From assembly GCA_022478985.1 (NCBI GenBank), contig JAKSZP010012306.1:1-64000 (forward strand): a DNA stretch of 64,000 bases. Reading direction: 5' to 3'. This document shows positions 40,481-52,527 of this stretch, piece after piece. Numbering within the stretch: the stretch's first letter is position 1; each line of letters opens with the position of its first letter. The translations under genes were made by a program, and so were the position numbers. Below the pieces are notes generated by a model. That model searched no databases. It was not told the origin of the DNA and saw only the letters and a program-made list of their open reading frames with translations. The DNA comes from Massospora cicadina. Its lineage: Eukaryota > Entomophthoromycota > Entomophthoromycetes > Entomophthorales > Entomophthoraceae.

Positions 40481-41560
40481 AGGAAAAAATATTTGAGCCT
40501 GGAAGCACAGACCTTCACTTGGACTAAGACCATATCCCTACCAGTGTAAAAAGGGACCTAAGGTTCCAGCAAACCCCTGTCTTGGGTGAGAAGCTTAGCC
40601 CACGTGGTAGAAGAGTGGTGTCAGGCAACTGACGTGCCAGTGAAAGACTTGGCTTCCATTAGGGGTACTACAATACCCATTATAGCATCCATAGTCCACA
40701 TGAAATTGCCACTCTGATTATTCTTGAGTAAGGTCCACAAGGGGATAGGTGCAGGAAATGCTGATCAGTGAACATCATCCTTATTCCAACCAACAAGCTT
40801 AGTGCTGGCAATAGCCTTGACCATGCCTCTTGCACTGAGGGGAGGCTGGTTGTGTTTGATGTGATGACTGATTGATCCCATTTTGGGAGTAAATTGGAAG
40901 CAAAGCTGGGATTTTCCTAGGCTTATGCTTGATAGTGAGGATTGATAACTATGTGTTATTTTCAATTCTGTTAGCATCTTTGAGATTTTAATCTGCCAGA
41001 TTAGTTTTTTTCAATTTAATCTTGTTTATGGTGGATTGAATTATATGATTGGATGTTCAATTCCAGGCAATTATTTTTGTATGCAGTTTCTTGAACAAAT
41101 GGTGGTTGTGACAGTTCCCATTATGATTACCTGTATTTTCTTTGCTGATGGATGCTAATACAGAAAGCAACAGAAAGATGGCCACTGCCATTAAAGAGAT
41201 TAATGAGCATGGGTCCTCCATTAGTAGCAGTGGTTTTTGGAATGGCAAGCATCTTTTATGTTTATAAAATTGGAATGTTTTTGGAGCGGAATTAGCTCTT
41301 TATTTGAATAATGAAATAACCCATCACTCTACTATCATCATATTGCAAGGATTTTATACTTTTAAGGAAGTAAGGAAGGGTATTGAAGAACATTTCTGAC
41401 AACTGAGTATGTGCATCTTCTCAACACTAGGAATTTTGTGCAAGATTGTGGGTTGAAAATTGTGGGTGAAGACTTTTGCAGCTCAATTTGGCAATCTTCA
41501 CTAGTTTTTATGGGTGCTGGCACACTAGCATATCCTTATTCTGATGTTTACACATATATT
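40481..41560. other. No recognisable gene
   Basis: Short open frames only. None matches another part of the window. This may include the 3' LTR of V, which I cannot delimit because the other LTR is outside the window. Confidence 0.35.
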
Positions 41561-42039
41561 TATTAGGAGCATGTGGACTTTCTACAAGATCAAACGCAAA
41601 ATTATGTCCCTATACGAAATCTGATTGTGATCTGCTTGTTCCCATGCGGATTTTGTTACATACGCTTTTGATTTTCTCAAAGTGTATTTTGGGTAAATCA
41701 AGAGCAACGGCTGAATAAAACTTTTCCATAAATTAGGATGGGGTGAACTTAAATCTGAGTGGAGAGGCGTACAGCCAGCATTTGTCACACGCGTGCCCAA
41801 AGTCTGCTTTTTAGCAGTAATGCATGGGCCCCTTCCCTTTCCTTGATCAGAAGGGATATATCAACTGGTCCAGTTTAATGGGAAAGATGGGGACTTTTAC
41901 ACTACCCGATTGTAGAAAGACAGGGTCTACTCCTCCTCTGGTGCCTATACTAAAGAATAGTATTGTGCAGAAAGGTAAGTTTAATAACTGTAATGGTCAT
42001 GGGTTTGACAGAAGAGTGTTCAGGTGCTTTACGTTTTTA

Positions 42040-42911
42040 GCATGGAAGTCCTTGATCAATTAGCGGCAGTTGGTACAGTCTCAGAAAGGGGGTCCAATTG
42101 ATCTCATATGCCAGATAGCCTTTTCAAGCTACCAAGCATTGGATGATCCACGTGACTCTTTTAGTATTCAGAACTCTTTTAACCTCAAATTCAAGTGTCC
42201 CTCTATCAGTATTGGTTCAATGACTTCTGTTTCTCACCCATAAATGGGACAACGTGGAAGCATATGACGCCTTAAGAATTTACAATGAAGAGGAAGTTCC
42301 GCATGAAAAGCTCCATTGTCCAGAACCTATTTATTGGGATTGATCATGCCCTCATCCAAGCTTATTTAGGGCATGGAACTTTGAGTTTGGAGTTCTTTAT
42401 GTCCACCATTACAAGATCACTAATCTGATAGCTTGAAGCTGCTATGCATTTTTAATCTACAAAACGCAAGGTATCCTGAGAGGCTTTAGCAACTTCTTGT
42501 GCACTTGTTTTTGTTTTTTTTCTAATTATGCGTACCAAAGCTATCTGTCACAAGTATGTTTGAGCATATATGCAGCCCAATAGAGTAGCAGGTTTATAAA
42601 CCAAGTTGGCATAAATTTGTGACATCCCTGTAGAGTCAAGAAAAGAGTTATTGCATGTGATCTGGGCTAGGGGAAGATTAACCGCCCAAGTGTCCTGGGA
42701 GGCGGTAGCATAGCAATATAGGTAGAGTGTGAGTGACTAGTTTGATCTCTACGTCTGTATTTTGGATAAGGACTATCTGATGACTGGCAAGGTTTGAGGT
42801 TTGCACAGAGCATCCCAAAATTTTGAGGTAAACTGAGGCTCTCTGTCGCTTATCACTTATTGTTGTACTCCAAATACAGTAAAAATGTGCAATAAAAAGA
42901 AATAAAGCCAT
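42040..42911 (-). pseudogene. V integrase C-terminal half with chromodomain
   Basis: The open frame 42,678-42,911 contains TTISDKRQRASVYLKILGC, corresponding to the second Asp region of integrase (TISDRD--F-S-FW), and then the HPQ-DGQTERV-like stretch in worn form. SQDTLR and YQISDLVMVDIKN follow. At 42,040-42,195 the frame reads EVKRVLNTKRVTWIIQCLVA, a stop in place of Trp, then KGYLAYEINWTPF. This is the layout of a chromodomain (Y-L-V-x-W-K-G-Y and E---W-P). Chromodomains guide integration towards particular chromatin. Confidence 0.6.
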
Positions 42912-42914
42912 AGA

Positions 42915-44825
42915 AAAATCTCTCTTTTGCTTTGATAACTAAATCAAAGCAAATTTGAAATCCAAGAAAGATACTAAAAACTGCTCAATTGATCCAAAAC
43001 TTACCAATGGCAATGCAATCAACACCTGCTGCCCCAGCTTGAGGTGGTGGTGCACCGCCACCTGGCGTCATTTGGCCGCCGCCAAAGTGTGCTCAGGCTG
43101 GCTCTGCTAGACCTCCCAATTCTTCTGGGTGTTATGTCCCCCCTCAGGGCTTGGCCCAGCACTTCACAAGCTCCTAATAGGTGCTCTGGAGCCCTTTGGT
43201 GCTCCCACAGAGCAATTTGTATTTCAGCCTCTGAGTCAAATATGGGGATCTCTTCCCACATGCGAGTGCAGCCATCATTGAGATGGCTATGGCAGCTTAT
43301 AAACGCGCTGGATATATTGAATTCCACCCATTTAAGAAATATTTAAACTACGGATTTTGCTCTGAAGCTGTGCAGCGGCAGCAACTATGCTGTCAATCAC
43401 TTTTAAAAAAATCGCTATTTCCACCATTTGCACGTGGCTCCTAAATGAGGCCAGTTTAGTGGTCCAGTTCACTGGGTTGCCCTCACATCTCTCCCCTGAA
43501 CGCTTCCAAATGAAGCTCACAGAGGGTTTGGCCATTTATGGCACAGACCCTATGTTGCAGTTTGTGGTTCCAAATGGGGTGGATTGTCTGGCAGTCCTCA
43601 CACCTTTGCAACGATCCACCCATTTTATTATGATTCCCACCTCACAATTCCCCCACACTGTGATCAGATCTGCCCCTGATCACCCATTATGGCCGCATGT
43701 TAGAATTGCCACACCATTTACCCCTTGCACTTTGAGCTTGACCACTCAAAGCACAAGTGCCCCACAGCTTCCACCTCCACTGATTCCGCTCCTCCTCCTT
43801 CTGGCATTATGCCAGCGGCTGCTTCACCCCAATTCTTTGAATAAGGATTGATCCTCTCACCCCCAACCTTATGAAAATTTGGTGCTGCTCCTAAAGCGGC
43901 GTCCAATCAAAATACAAATGATAAAATCTTTTATAAAAATTTGACCGTATTACTTAATCCTGAGTTGATGGCTGAACCAGTTTCAGCTGGGCTGCCGTGA
44001 TTGACTGTCCACAACCAATCAGCTCCTGCCACTGCTCCAATTCTGGTGGCTGGCCCAGCATTGGCTGAGCAAAAACCATTTGAGGCTCTCAAATGGATTG
44101 ATAAAGATGAATGGCTGTACCATGTGAAGCTGAATTTTGCTCTATGAGGATTTCTTTGTTTCCCTACCAATTTGTGTCACCACAGGTTTTGCCCTCTAAA
44201 TTGGTTATCAGTTTAAAATATTAATAAAATGACAGTTTAAGCTGCATCTGCCCCTTCTAACACTCTACTTCTCCAGCATCTTCACGGGGTGAAGGAGCCC
44301 CTTGTTGAGGGTATTTCTATCCCCAATTTTCCCCATGATTTTTAGGAAAATGCGAAGTATAAAATTGAGGAGCTTGCTTTTAGTGCGAGCCACGCTTGTA
44401 TTAACGCAGCAAAAACTTCTCCTTTTAACCCCATTTATCCTGAAACCCACTGGCACATTAAGTCATTCTTTTATGTGCCTGCCCTCATCACTTTTGCTGA
44501 GCATCAACTTTCCTAATACATTGAGGAATGAACACTGCTGGCCTCATTAACGAAGAAAACCCACAATTATACCTCTTTATGCCACATGTCGCTGATGCTC
44601 CCACCCTAATGCTGTCTGCCATGATCTGCCGGCTAAAGTGGGCGCCAGAAAAAGTTCCCCAAAACTTTCTCGCCATCTCATATGTCTTCCTAAGCTGTTA
44701 GCTGAGGTACCATATTATGAATTTTTTATCTATGATAATCTCCATTGTTTGGCCCATTTGAAAATAAAGATGTGTGGCGGCTCCCCCTTTTGGGATGGGC
44801 AGCACTAGTGCTTAAACTAAAAAAA
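42915..44825 (+). mobile_element. Non-LTR element D, plus copy
   Basis: Colinear with the minus copy over about 1.9 kb, from CTTTTGCTTTGATAACTAAA to GGGCAGCACTAGTGCTTAAA and an A-rich tail. It sits inside the V integrase: V sequence continues on both sides (42,911 and 44,860). The target duplication is not clear (AAATAAAGCCATAG left, AAAAAGAACCAATGG right). Confidence 0.7.
43009..44690 (+). pseudogene. D ORF, plus copy (broken)
   Basis: Starts MAMQSTPAAPA at 43,009 and continues with GGGAPPPG and WSPLVLPQSNLYF. AAIIEMAMAAYKRAGYIEFH follows, and after a shift the frame 43,387-43,851 has ELTEGLAIYGTDPMLQFVVP and VIRSAPDHP. Later blocks are VCQHLHGVKEPLVEG near 44,270 and LFMPHVADAPTLMLSAMICR near 44,575-44,635. 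The zinc-binding cluster of the minus copy is damaged here. Several frame changes. Confidence 0.5.
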
Positions 44826-44859
44826 GAACCAATGGATCCAGATAATGCTAAAAAATAAC

Positions 44860-47460
44860 TGAGACTTGTCCTTGGCTGTGGTTGTCATTAATCATGAGTA
44901 CATAGGGATATTATTTAACCCTATCCATAACCACCTTGATTGCGTCAAACCCTTGGAGGTGGGCAGACCAACAATGAAATATAGTGATATTGGCGTCCAC
45001 AGTCCCAATACCTGTTGAAGTGAGTTCAACAGTTTGTTTCCTTCATTCTGTCAGACTTTTATCACATAATTGCAAGGCAGAGTTCTACCTAGGCAGGCAT
45101 AATCTTTGTTCGCCCATTCCAGTCATACTCTCTTAGTATCAGGTTGATGCATCCTTAACTCTGGAGTGCCCTATGGTCAGTGGATCATGATATTCCCTTA
45201 TGGCCCATGAGAATAGAGTTTCTGGTACCCATACATGATCATAGAAGTAAATTACCCTATTCCTTTGAGAATAACAACTGTATGGGCTTTTTACCACGTG
45301 TATCTTATCTTTTAGAGATTGTCCTTTTGGGGTTCCTTATTGGTCATTTTTGACGGCGTCTAAGAGGGAACCTTTAGTGCTGACCGTTAGGCTTGTTTTG
45401 AGACACTTTTGAGTGGGGGCTATGAAGTGGTGGTAATTTAATTGTGGGCTGATGTGCAGGGTTTTGGTTGTTGAGGTATTGTGATGTTGGTGATGACAGT
45501 GCCTCTGCTGGTAGTTAGCTAAGACATGTTTTAAGGGGATCACTAAAACCAATTCACCACCCTCCAAGGGATCAGATCTGGTAGACATACTCCTGCTCAG
45601 GTATCTGGTAATATTTAGTCAGCCATTGAACAAAAGCATATCTAAAATCAAAGTTGAGGAGGTTATGGTGCATCATTGGTTGACGGTGTGATAGCTTCTG
45701 CAGATTATAGTAGTATATGAATGACTTAAAGTCTGTGTGCATGTTACAATGTACTTCGTCCCATGCAGCAATTATTTCCAATGCATAATAGACTAGGTGA
45801 CGGCGGCCAGTTCTTTGTCATATATTACCCATAAGCGTTTAGCACCATTAAATTTCTAGAAAGGTACAATACTGAAATTCTGTGGTCATCAATCTTCTGT
45901 GGCAGTAATGCTCCTACGGCTGTTCCAGAGGCATCACATGATACTATAAATGATATGTTATCATCAGTGTGGCGCAAGACAGGCGCAGAGGTAAAAATTA
46001 CTTGATAGCATCAAAATAACATTGACGTTCTTCTGACCAGATGAATGGAGCATTCTTTCCTGTTAAGGTATGGAGGAGGCCAGACAAAATTGAGATTGCC
46101 AGGGAGACTTTTTAAAAAGTAAATGATCCTAGGAAGTTGCGAAGCTGTTTCTGGTTGGTAGGAGTTGCCCACGCCCTTATTGGTTTTATTTCTGAAAGGG
46201 CGATGGCACGTCCATCCCTCAGTACTAAGCTTCCTAAAAATAACTTTGTCATTAAAATTCACCTTTTGATGGTTTTGCATGCAGGCCTGCTATTTAAAAG
46301 GCGGCGGCACCGCTAACAAGTCCTTTTCATGTTGTTCCAGTGTGGGAGAATGAGCCAAAAGTCTTCAATGTATGCTACTTCACACGTGAAGCTGATGTTG
46401 CCTAACGTGCAATTTTTGACCCTCTGGAATATGGCGGGGCGTTAAAAAGTCCAAATGGTATGACTTTGTTATGGTTTATGCCATGGCTTGTTTGGATGTC
46501 TATTAGCCATTTCTGCCCTTCTTTAACCTATCCCCGGTGGAATGCATTTACCAGGTCCGATTTTGATATTATTTTAAATTTTGCAATTTCTTGAGAGATC
46601 ACAACCTCAAGTGGAAGCGGGTAAAGGTCAGAAACGGTAATGTTGTATAGGTGTTCATAATTCACATAGGGCTGCAGGGTGCCACCAGGCTTCTGCACTA
46701 ATACAACTGGTGATGATATAGAAGTGTTTTTTAAGTAACCATCCCTTAGCCATCATCTCATCAATCCAAGTTTCAAAACTTGATTGTCAGCTGTAGTCTA
46801 AGGGTAAAGTGGGTAATTGTTTTTGATAAAGTCCACCATCAAGCGTAAGCCAATATTGAACTCAGAGAATGAGTGGCAGATGTTTTTTTCTAGGTCAAAG
46901 ATTTATTTTTGGGGTAAAAGAATTTAAGGCATTGTGAGCAGATTGACTATTGCTTCGATGTGGAGTACTCCATGGTGGCTGCTAAAGAATACCCTTTGAA
47001 AAAGGTGAGGAGCAGAGGAATTTCGCCAGAATGATAGAAGGTAGTGAAAACGGAATATTACGCTCTAGGTTGATGGTTACTAACTTTTTATGCCACCATC
47101 CTGCGCCTAAGATCATGGGTGTAGAGTAGGTCCATAATTACAGAGAATTTGGCGTGGAAATGATGACCATGGGATGAGAAGTTCAATGGCTCACATAGGG
47201 CAGAGTAATTATTAGTACTCTTGAGGCCCCATAACTGGGGCCCTTATGGTAAACGCTATATCTAAGGATTGTGCCATATTGAGATTAATAAAATTTCCGG
47301 AGGTACACATGTTTATTAAGACATCAACAACAGCGCGTCTCAAACTGACATTAATGGCCACAGTGAACAAGAAATTAGCATGATCAAATTTAATATAGCT
47401 TTTTTGGTGCACACTCTTGTGATGGTACTCACATTCACAGACAACTTGGAGTAATTCCAA
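44860..47460 (-). pseudogene. V pol: protease, RT, RNase H, integrase start
   Basis: The protease in the frame 47,212-47,460 reads VDVLINMCTSGNFINLNMAQ, where the usual (I/V)D-GA/SGNFI motif has lost the catalytic Asp. RT blocks near 46,760-46,420 are SPVVLVQKPGGTLQPYVNYE, YPLPLEVV, FKIISKSDLVNAFHRG and PFGLFNAP. RNase H near 45,945-45,900 has [14 protein letters not shown], and YDKELAAVT follows near 45,800. Integrase near 45,260-44,930 has REYHDPLTIGHSRV (zinc region) and GLPTSKGFDAIKVVMDRV. Stops and shifts throughout. Confidence 0.65.
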
Positions 47461-48066
47461 AATTTGTTAAAATATTAGGAGGGCATTGCTGCCACCTAGG
47501 TGTAAGATAACGAGGCTGATGTGGGATCAATAAATCCATATATGAACATATTTGACTGAATTTATAATTTATCAGAATTTGTCAGTGTTTTCTTTGACTT
47601 GTTCCATTATCTTGAGTTGGTAGGGGAAAACTTTGGAGCTTATGGGTCCACAAGGATATAAATGGTGTCTGGAGGTCTTTTTGCTACCTTGGCCATGAGA
47701 TCCATAAGTCTGGGTCCGTGCAGGTTGGACTGCACCACCAAAATATAGGATATTATGTTTTGATAATGAGATTTTTTTGGAGGAAAGGCTGGCCATGGTT
47801 TGTGATTCTTGGGAGAGGTACTAAGGTCGCAGGAGATGGGATTAGCAACTCAATACCTCTGCTATGATGAGGCATAGTGATAATGTAAGGAGACTGAGCA
47901 AGCACTTCCAGCGTGTGTGTAGTTTACAGTTGACCTCCATATATCAAATTTGATAGTTCCTGATAAAAAAATTCGATATATAAAAATTTTATATACATAA
48001 ACCTGTTTGTTATTATTATTTACTAAGATTAGTAAAAGCACAGAAATTTGGTAAAAAATCATGTAT
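47461..48066 (-). other. V gag-protease junction region
   Basis: AT-rich and probably part of V between gag and protease. The 74-codon frame at 47,572-47,796 is Ser/Lys/Gln-rich but unassigned. Confidence 0.3.
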
Positions 48067-48216
48067 AGGCCTCCATACTAATTTTAAATTTATTGCGGGG
48101 AAGGCTGACCAGGGGATGGACACTTCTGAAAGTAAACATGAAAGAAAACGAAACTTAGTAACAGGGAAGGCACCCCAGAGAAGCGATGCTATCTCCTGTT
48201 GCCAGCGGGAACGCCA

Positions 48217-48864
48217 CTATGGGGAGGAGGGGGGAACGTGTAAAGGGGCCATAACCACAATTGAACACGTGTGAAGGAAGGGGTCCAAGTTGATGAACCA
48301 AACTGGGAACCAGGAGGAGACCAACTGATGGCAACGCGGTGGGAGGTACCCAAACATCCACGCCTGAAAGTGGTCCACCAAATGGGACCAGAATCTGTGG
48401 ACAGCTTCTGGGAGGGTGGGGGTGGAGCCTGCGATAGCATCCAAGGCAATCGTGTGGATAGTCCACATGGCGATTGCAACAACCAGAGCATGAAGGGAGG
48501 GTGGAAGAGGGAAAACCATGGATAGAGCAAACATATCCCTAGACAGACTTAAGGGATGTGCCTGATCCTGGCAAAGCAGACATTGAACCTCGCGCCATAT
48601 CGCTTCAGAGGTAGGGCACTTCTCCAGGCGGTGGAACAGCGTTCCATACTGGCCACACATGACACAGGATGAGTGTAAAGCATTATAGCGCTCAGCTGTA
48701 CGGTACACCCGCCTCAGGCAGCGCCACACATGGGAATTATGAGGCAGCAACAGGGGGTGGTGTGCATATTTCCAAATAGTCTTCTGGGTCTCAAGGGAAT
48801 AAGGGATGTCCATCATGTTCAAGTAGTCCACCCTGGATAGGACATGGGGCCGTGTGGGGATCAA
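48217..48864 (-). pseudogene. L ORF2 C-terminus with zinc-finger motif
   Basis: An open frame of 215 codons. RRVYRTAERYNALHSSCVMC, GQYGTLFHRLEKCPTSEAIW contains C-x2-C, His and Cys in the arrangement of the zinc-binding region after RT in many LINEs (zf-RVT type). It ends in a Pro-rich tail after DPFLHTCSI. It matches 56,821-57,546 of the plus copy. It is the longest open piece of this L copy. Confidence 0.7.
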
Positions 48865-49049
48865 GCCATCTTGAATGGGTAGCCCCTGTACCGCTTGTGT
48901 GAACTGAGGAGAGGGGCGGCCTCTTTAGGTTGTATGTCCGCTAATATGAATTCTCCACTCTGTGCTCCGCATGGAGAGTAGGATTCGTTTGTAGTGGGTT
49001 TTTGTCCCGTGAGGACTTGTGGCCGATGGGTGGGAAGCCAGATATTACA

Positions 49050-50250
49050 TCAAGGAGTGAGAGTTCGATGGATTGTTGAGGCCCAAGGCGCGGGAGAAGT
49101 TGGAGAAGGCTGCTCGGGACCAGTGTTGGGAGGGGAGTGTAGGGGTGGTGATGGCTGCAATCCAGGTACCCAGGATCTTGGTGGCATGGGCTTTGAAGTC
49201 AAGTAGGCCCATGCCACCATGATGACGAGGGCCAAACATGACCTCAAGCTGCACTGGCGGTGGGCGGCCTGACCAGAGCCACCCTTGTAGAAGGGCATAC
49301 ATATATTTGAAAAAAACCCGGGGAGAAGGCGATGGCGTGGGCTCCAAACCATACTTTGGAGAGGAGCATAGAGTTGGCTAATACAACCCTGCCAGTAAGG
49401 GAAGTTAGGTGGGATCTGAGGGAGGCGATGCGCTTCGTCACATTGTCTATAATATGACTTTCCATTACTGCTGAGGCATACCCGCCTGCCTCCACCCACA
49501 CGCCCTGATGGCGGACAGGCCCTATGGTAGGGCGTGGCACGAAGGGGGCACAAGTGGGGTGGTGTGGGGTGAGCAGGGAAGGCGAGCACATGTGCGAGCA
49601 GATGGGTCAGGCTGGGCACTGGTCGCTGGGGCCCAGCAGGTTTGATACTGACCAAGGAGGATGATTTCGGTTTTGGAGGCGTTCAGTGCAGCATTACTTA
49701 CCCAGGAATATTCCTGGATGAGAGCTTCAAGCGCGCGTGCATCTTGATTATTAGAAACCCTGACCACACAATCATCTGCAAATGCCATCATCTTGACTAG
49801 GGCTTGGCCTGGTGCATGGACCCCAGTGAGGCGGGCATTCACGTTTCAAAGTAGTGGGTCAAGGCTGAAGTTATATAAGAGTGGGCTAAGGGGGTCCCCT
49901 TGGCGTAGGCCCCTTTGAGGGCGGACTACTTCCGTTAGGAAGCCAGGGCCACGCACTGCCTTTGTTGTATATTCCGTAAGCATCATCACCCAGCTGATGA
50001 AGCGAGGGGGTAAGCGGAATTGATGGAGGCAGGCCCTGAGGTATTCCCAGTTTACTCTATAATAGGCCTTCTGTTGGTCCAAGAATACTAGTGCCCCAGA
50101 GGTTGTGGACTGGCATGCGTTAGCCACAGAGTGCACATTGTCCCAAATCGACCTTCTGGGTATGAAACAGAATTTTTAAGGGAGATAGTGGCAGAGGCTA
50201 CAATCCCTAAACGGTTAGCCATGATTTTAGTTAAAATTTTTGTATCCGTG
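49050..50250 (-). pseudogene. L ORF2 fragment: reverse transcriptase (partial)
   Basis: The frame 49,846-50,136 reads GALVFLDQQKAYYRVNWEYL, PQRGLRQGDPLSPLLYNFSL and DPLL. 49,522-49,842 continues with KMMAFADDCVVRVSNNQDA, the catalytic ADD loop, and TEIILLG. 49,244-49,591 and 49,050-49,347 hold the thumb and following parts (GVWVEAGGYAS, ITKRIASL). Frames change near 49,845, 49,560 and 49,300. The catalytic region itself is intact. Confidence 0.75.
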
Positions 50251-50269
50251 TTAAGGCCTCCATACTAAT

Positions 50270-51140
50270 AAAATGACAATTGGTAATCTATAAATGAAAA
50301 CCATAAGCATTTATTTAGTTAACCTTTCTGTATTTATCTAATAAAAAGTATTTAGTGTACGGTATTTTTTACTTAAAAAGATTGTCTGTATTTAAAAAAG
50401 TAGGAACTTAAATATTGAAAATTTATTGGGAATTAAAAATTTAATAATGGAGTTTTTTGATATATAAAAGTTCAATTTAAAGGTCCTACTGTATTTTGAT
50501 GACTCTCTTCTGCCATAATGGACACAGTTGCTCCATTTGTTACCTGATCTTGTTCTATATCTTTATTGCTGCCTATTTTTTCCTCATTGTAAACAACAAA
50601 AGCCCTCCATCATTGGAGATGAATAGGGTTGGTTTGATATAGTGGTGAAACTGATTATGCAGGGTCAGTTACTTTGTTACTTAATTCTGAGGTAGGCCTT
50701 ATTTCATTGAGCCATTTTTTACGCTCCCTCCAAGGTCTGAGGTCCGTTGTACCATGTCATTTGAGAGACTGATCTCTGGTTAAGGGAGGACCAGAAAGTG
50801 GCGATGGCAATATAATTTAGGAGGGGGAATCTGCTAGTTGTTAGAAAGTCATGAGGTGGTCATCTAAATTAAAGGCTAGACTTGCCGTTGAAATAGTTAA
50901 AAATAGGAGTTGAGGTCTCAACGCTGGGGTAGCTACCATTGATGAGACAATTGTTAAAAATGAGGGAGGTGCCTCTCCTAGGTGAGAGTTCAGGTATAAT
51001 AAGGCACAGTTCCAAGTTTTTGCTAAACCTTATAAGGCTTCAATTAATGCCAGTAATTGTTGATCTTTAAAGGCCTTAGTAGTTTCATTTTAAGATAGCT
51101 CACAATTTAAGTTCTGACAACACTTCCAGACTCTGGCACA
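50270..51140 (-). pseudogene. V gag-like region (decayed)
   Basis: On the minus strand, short coding-like stretches such as IEAL-GLAKTWNCALLYL, LAFNLDDHLMTF and GPPLTRDQSLK appear in different frames. They sit where V gag would be, between the L insertion and the edge of Z. No zinc knuckle was found. The call is positional with weak sequence support. Confidence 0.3.
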
Positions 51141-52232
51141 TGGGAAGTTCTGAGGATTACTCACTTGATAATTATTATCCTACATGATTAATCAGGACAA
51201 AGTTCTTCTGGATGGTCCTCAATATTGCCAGTGATTTACATATATACACCATTTTGGAAACTCACTAGCCTATTAAAATAGCACCGATTCTTCTGGTTGA
51301 TTTTGGGCATAATTTTCACAATGTAATTAGGAACTTCTGAGGCAGGTTACAATACAAGCTGTGCTTTTAGCTTGTTGACACTTCTCCAAAGATAAGACTC
51401 TGCTAAAACCAGGAAAAGGATAAAATAAAATATCTTCTATTATAGGATATTTATTTGACAATTAGTCATTAGGCCAGGCGCCAGTATTTATACCTCTAGG
51501 GAATCTCCTGGCCACATTTGAGCATGATATTTCAACAGATATTTTACCACATCAGTTCAGCCCTTGAACTTTTATGACTGAAACCTATTCATAGGTTTAT
51601 TGGTGGCAAAATACTCTCAAAATTAGAGAATTTCAGGGACAAAATTGTGATAAAAACATGAAAATTGTCCTATGATCTTATAAATGAGTTTTGTCATATT
51701 GCTTACAAAATAGACCTTCTGTGAAATTCTTGCATCATATAAAGTAGATGACGTACCCCTAATTGATATGTCAGCAGACCTCTCTCTCAATAGCACTAGG
51801 TTTTCCCTTTTGGGTGGTCCATGTGCAAGTGCTATCATGACAATTATGCAGATTGACATACAACTTCGCCCTAGGGCAGGAAATTGATTATGTTATTGTT
51901 CATCTGATTGTCAATGAGACTTTTAAACGTTAATTTCAGGTCAGTCCTGAACGATTTTAAATATAAGTTGTTGAATATTGTTTCTCATAATTGGGACTAA
52001 TTGTCAAGATTTGATGCAGTGATAATAAACCATAATGTGCAAGCATATTCAGCCTGAGCTTATTGATAAAATACTTGATTGAATTGAAGTTGAGATATTT
52101 GGCCTGAGCTGTGCAATTGCAATAGTCTTTAAGGTAAGAGTTAAAGTACTAGCTTGAGCATTGGGAGGATAATCAGCCCAATATGATGGTTTTCAAAAGG
52201 TTTATTTTTGAGTCAACCATCAGAATCTGACA
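51141..52232 (-). repeat. Z 3' LTR
   Basis: In Z's sense it begins TGTCAGATTCTG and ends GAACTTCCCA at 51,141. About 1,092 bp. Shared blocks with X include GTGGCCAGGAGAT, GGTATAAATACTGGCGCCTG-type sequence and the ACATCAATTAG region. Confidence 0.7.
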
Positions 52233-52430
52233 TTTCCCCCCACTTAACTCAAACATAAGCCCTAGGATTCCCAATTAGCCTTTGTTAATCTGTTCTCATA
52301 AGCCTGAACGCCCAATAATCATGAAATTGGGTCTTCTATTTAGTAACTTTGGCCTGAACACCCATCAAGTTTGAATTTAGATCCTCTCCCCAACCTCAAA
52401 TGCAACTTAAAATATTAATTAGAATAAAAG
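52233..52430 (-). other. Z polypurine tract and 3' UTR, first part
   Basis: Read on the minus strand, AAGTGGGGGGAAA directly precedes the LTR (52,233-52,245). The remainder resembles the X 3' UTR (GGGCTTATGTTTGAG near 52,255; GGCCTGAACACC-like repeats). It continues at 57,721 beyond the L insertion. Confidence 0.55.
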
Positions 52431-52527
52431 TATTATTATAAAACTTTTCTTTCCAATTACTATCACTTTAGTAAAATGATTTGATTCAAACAGAGCAATT
52501 TGATAATCAATACCAGGTGAGATAAGT

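Larger units (their letters stand above)
48083..50253 (-). mobile_element. LINE L, 5'-truncated copy with 16-bp TSD
   Basis: AGGCCTCCATACTAAT lies at 48,067-48,082 and, identical, at 50,254-50,269. Between them is a 2,171-bp minus-strand L copy that starts in the middle of RT (the TNTDTK point of the plus copy, about 55,535). It ends with the L tail (CCCTGGTCAGCCTTCCCC, then GCAATAAA). Truncation at the 5' end and a variable-length duplication are the products of target-primed reverse transcription. It is markedly more GC- and CpG-rich than the other copies. Confidence 0.9.
41800..51140 (-). mobile_element. Chromodomain gypsy element V (old, nested host)
   Basis: On the minus strand the order is gag-like region (51,140-50,270), protease (47,460-47,212), RT (46,790-46,300), RNase H (46,000-45,600), integrase zinc region and start of core (45,330-44,860), rest of integrase (42,911-42,200) and chromodomain (42,195-42,040). 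A purine-rich tract lies near 41,830-41,850. D (plus) interrupts the integrase, and L (minus) interrupts the sequence between gag and protease. The 5' LTR is not visible, and Z abuts at 51,141. The sequence belongs to a different lineage from W, X, Y, T and Z. Confidence 0.6.

Noticed and set aside
40765..40977. Minus-strand 70-codon frame as a gag relative
   Set aside because: Only composition and a few scattered residues resemble E. No conserved block is present.
41824..42063. Plus-strand open frame of 79 codons as a gene
   Set aside because: It lies antisense to the end of V and its chromodomain, and has no supporting match.
44826..44860. Further micro-insertion near GATAATGCTAAAAAATAACTG
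   Set aside because: It has an A-run after TGCT but no flanking direct repeat and no CTAG core.
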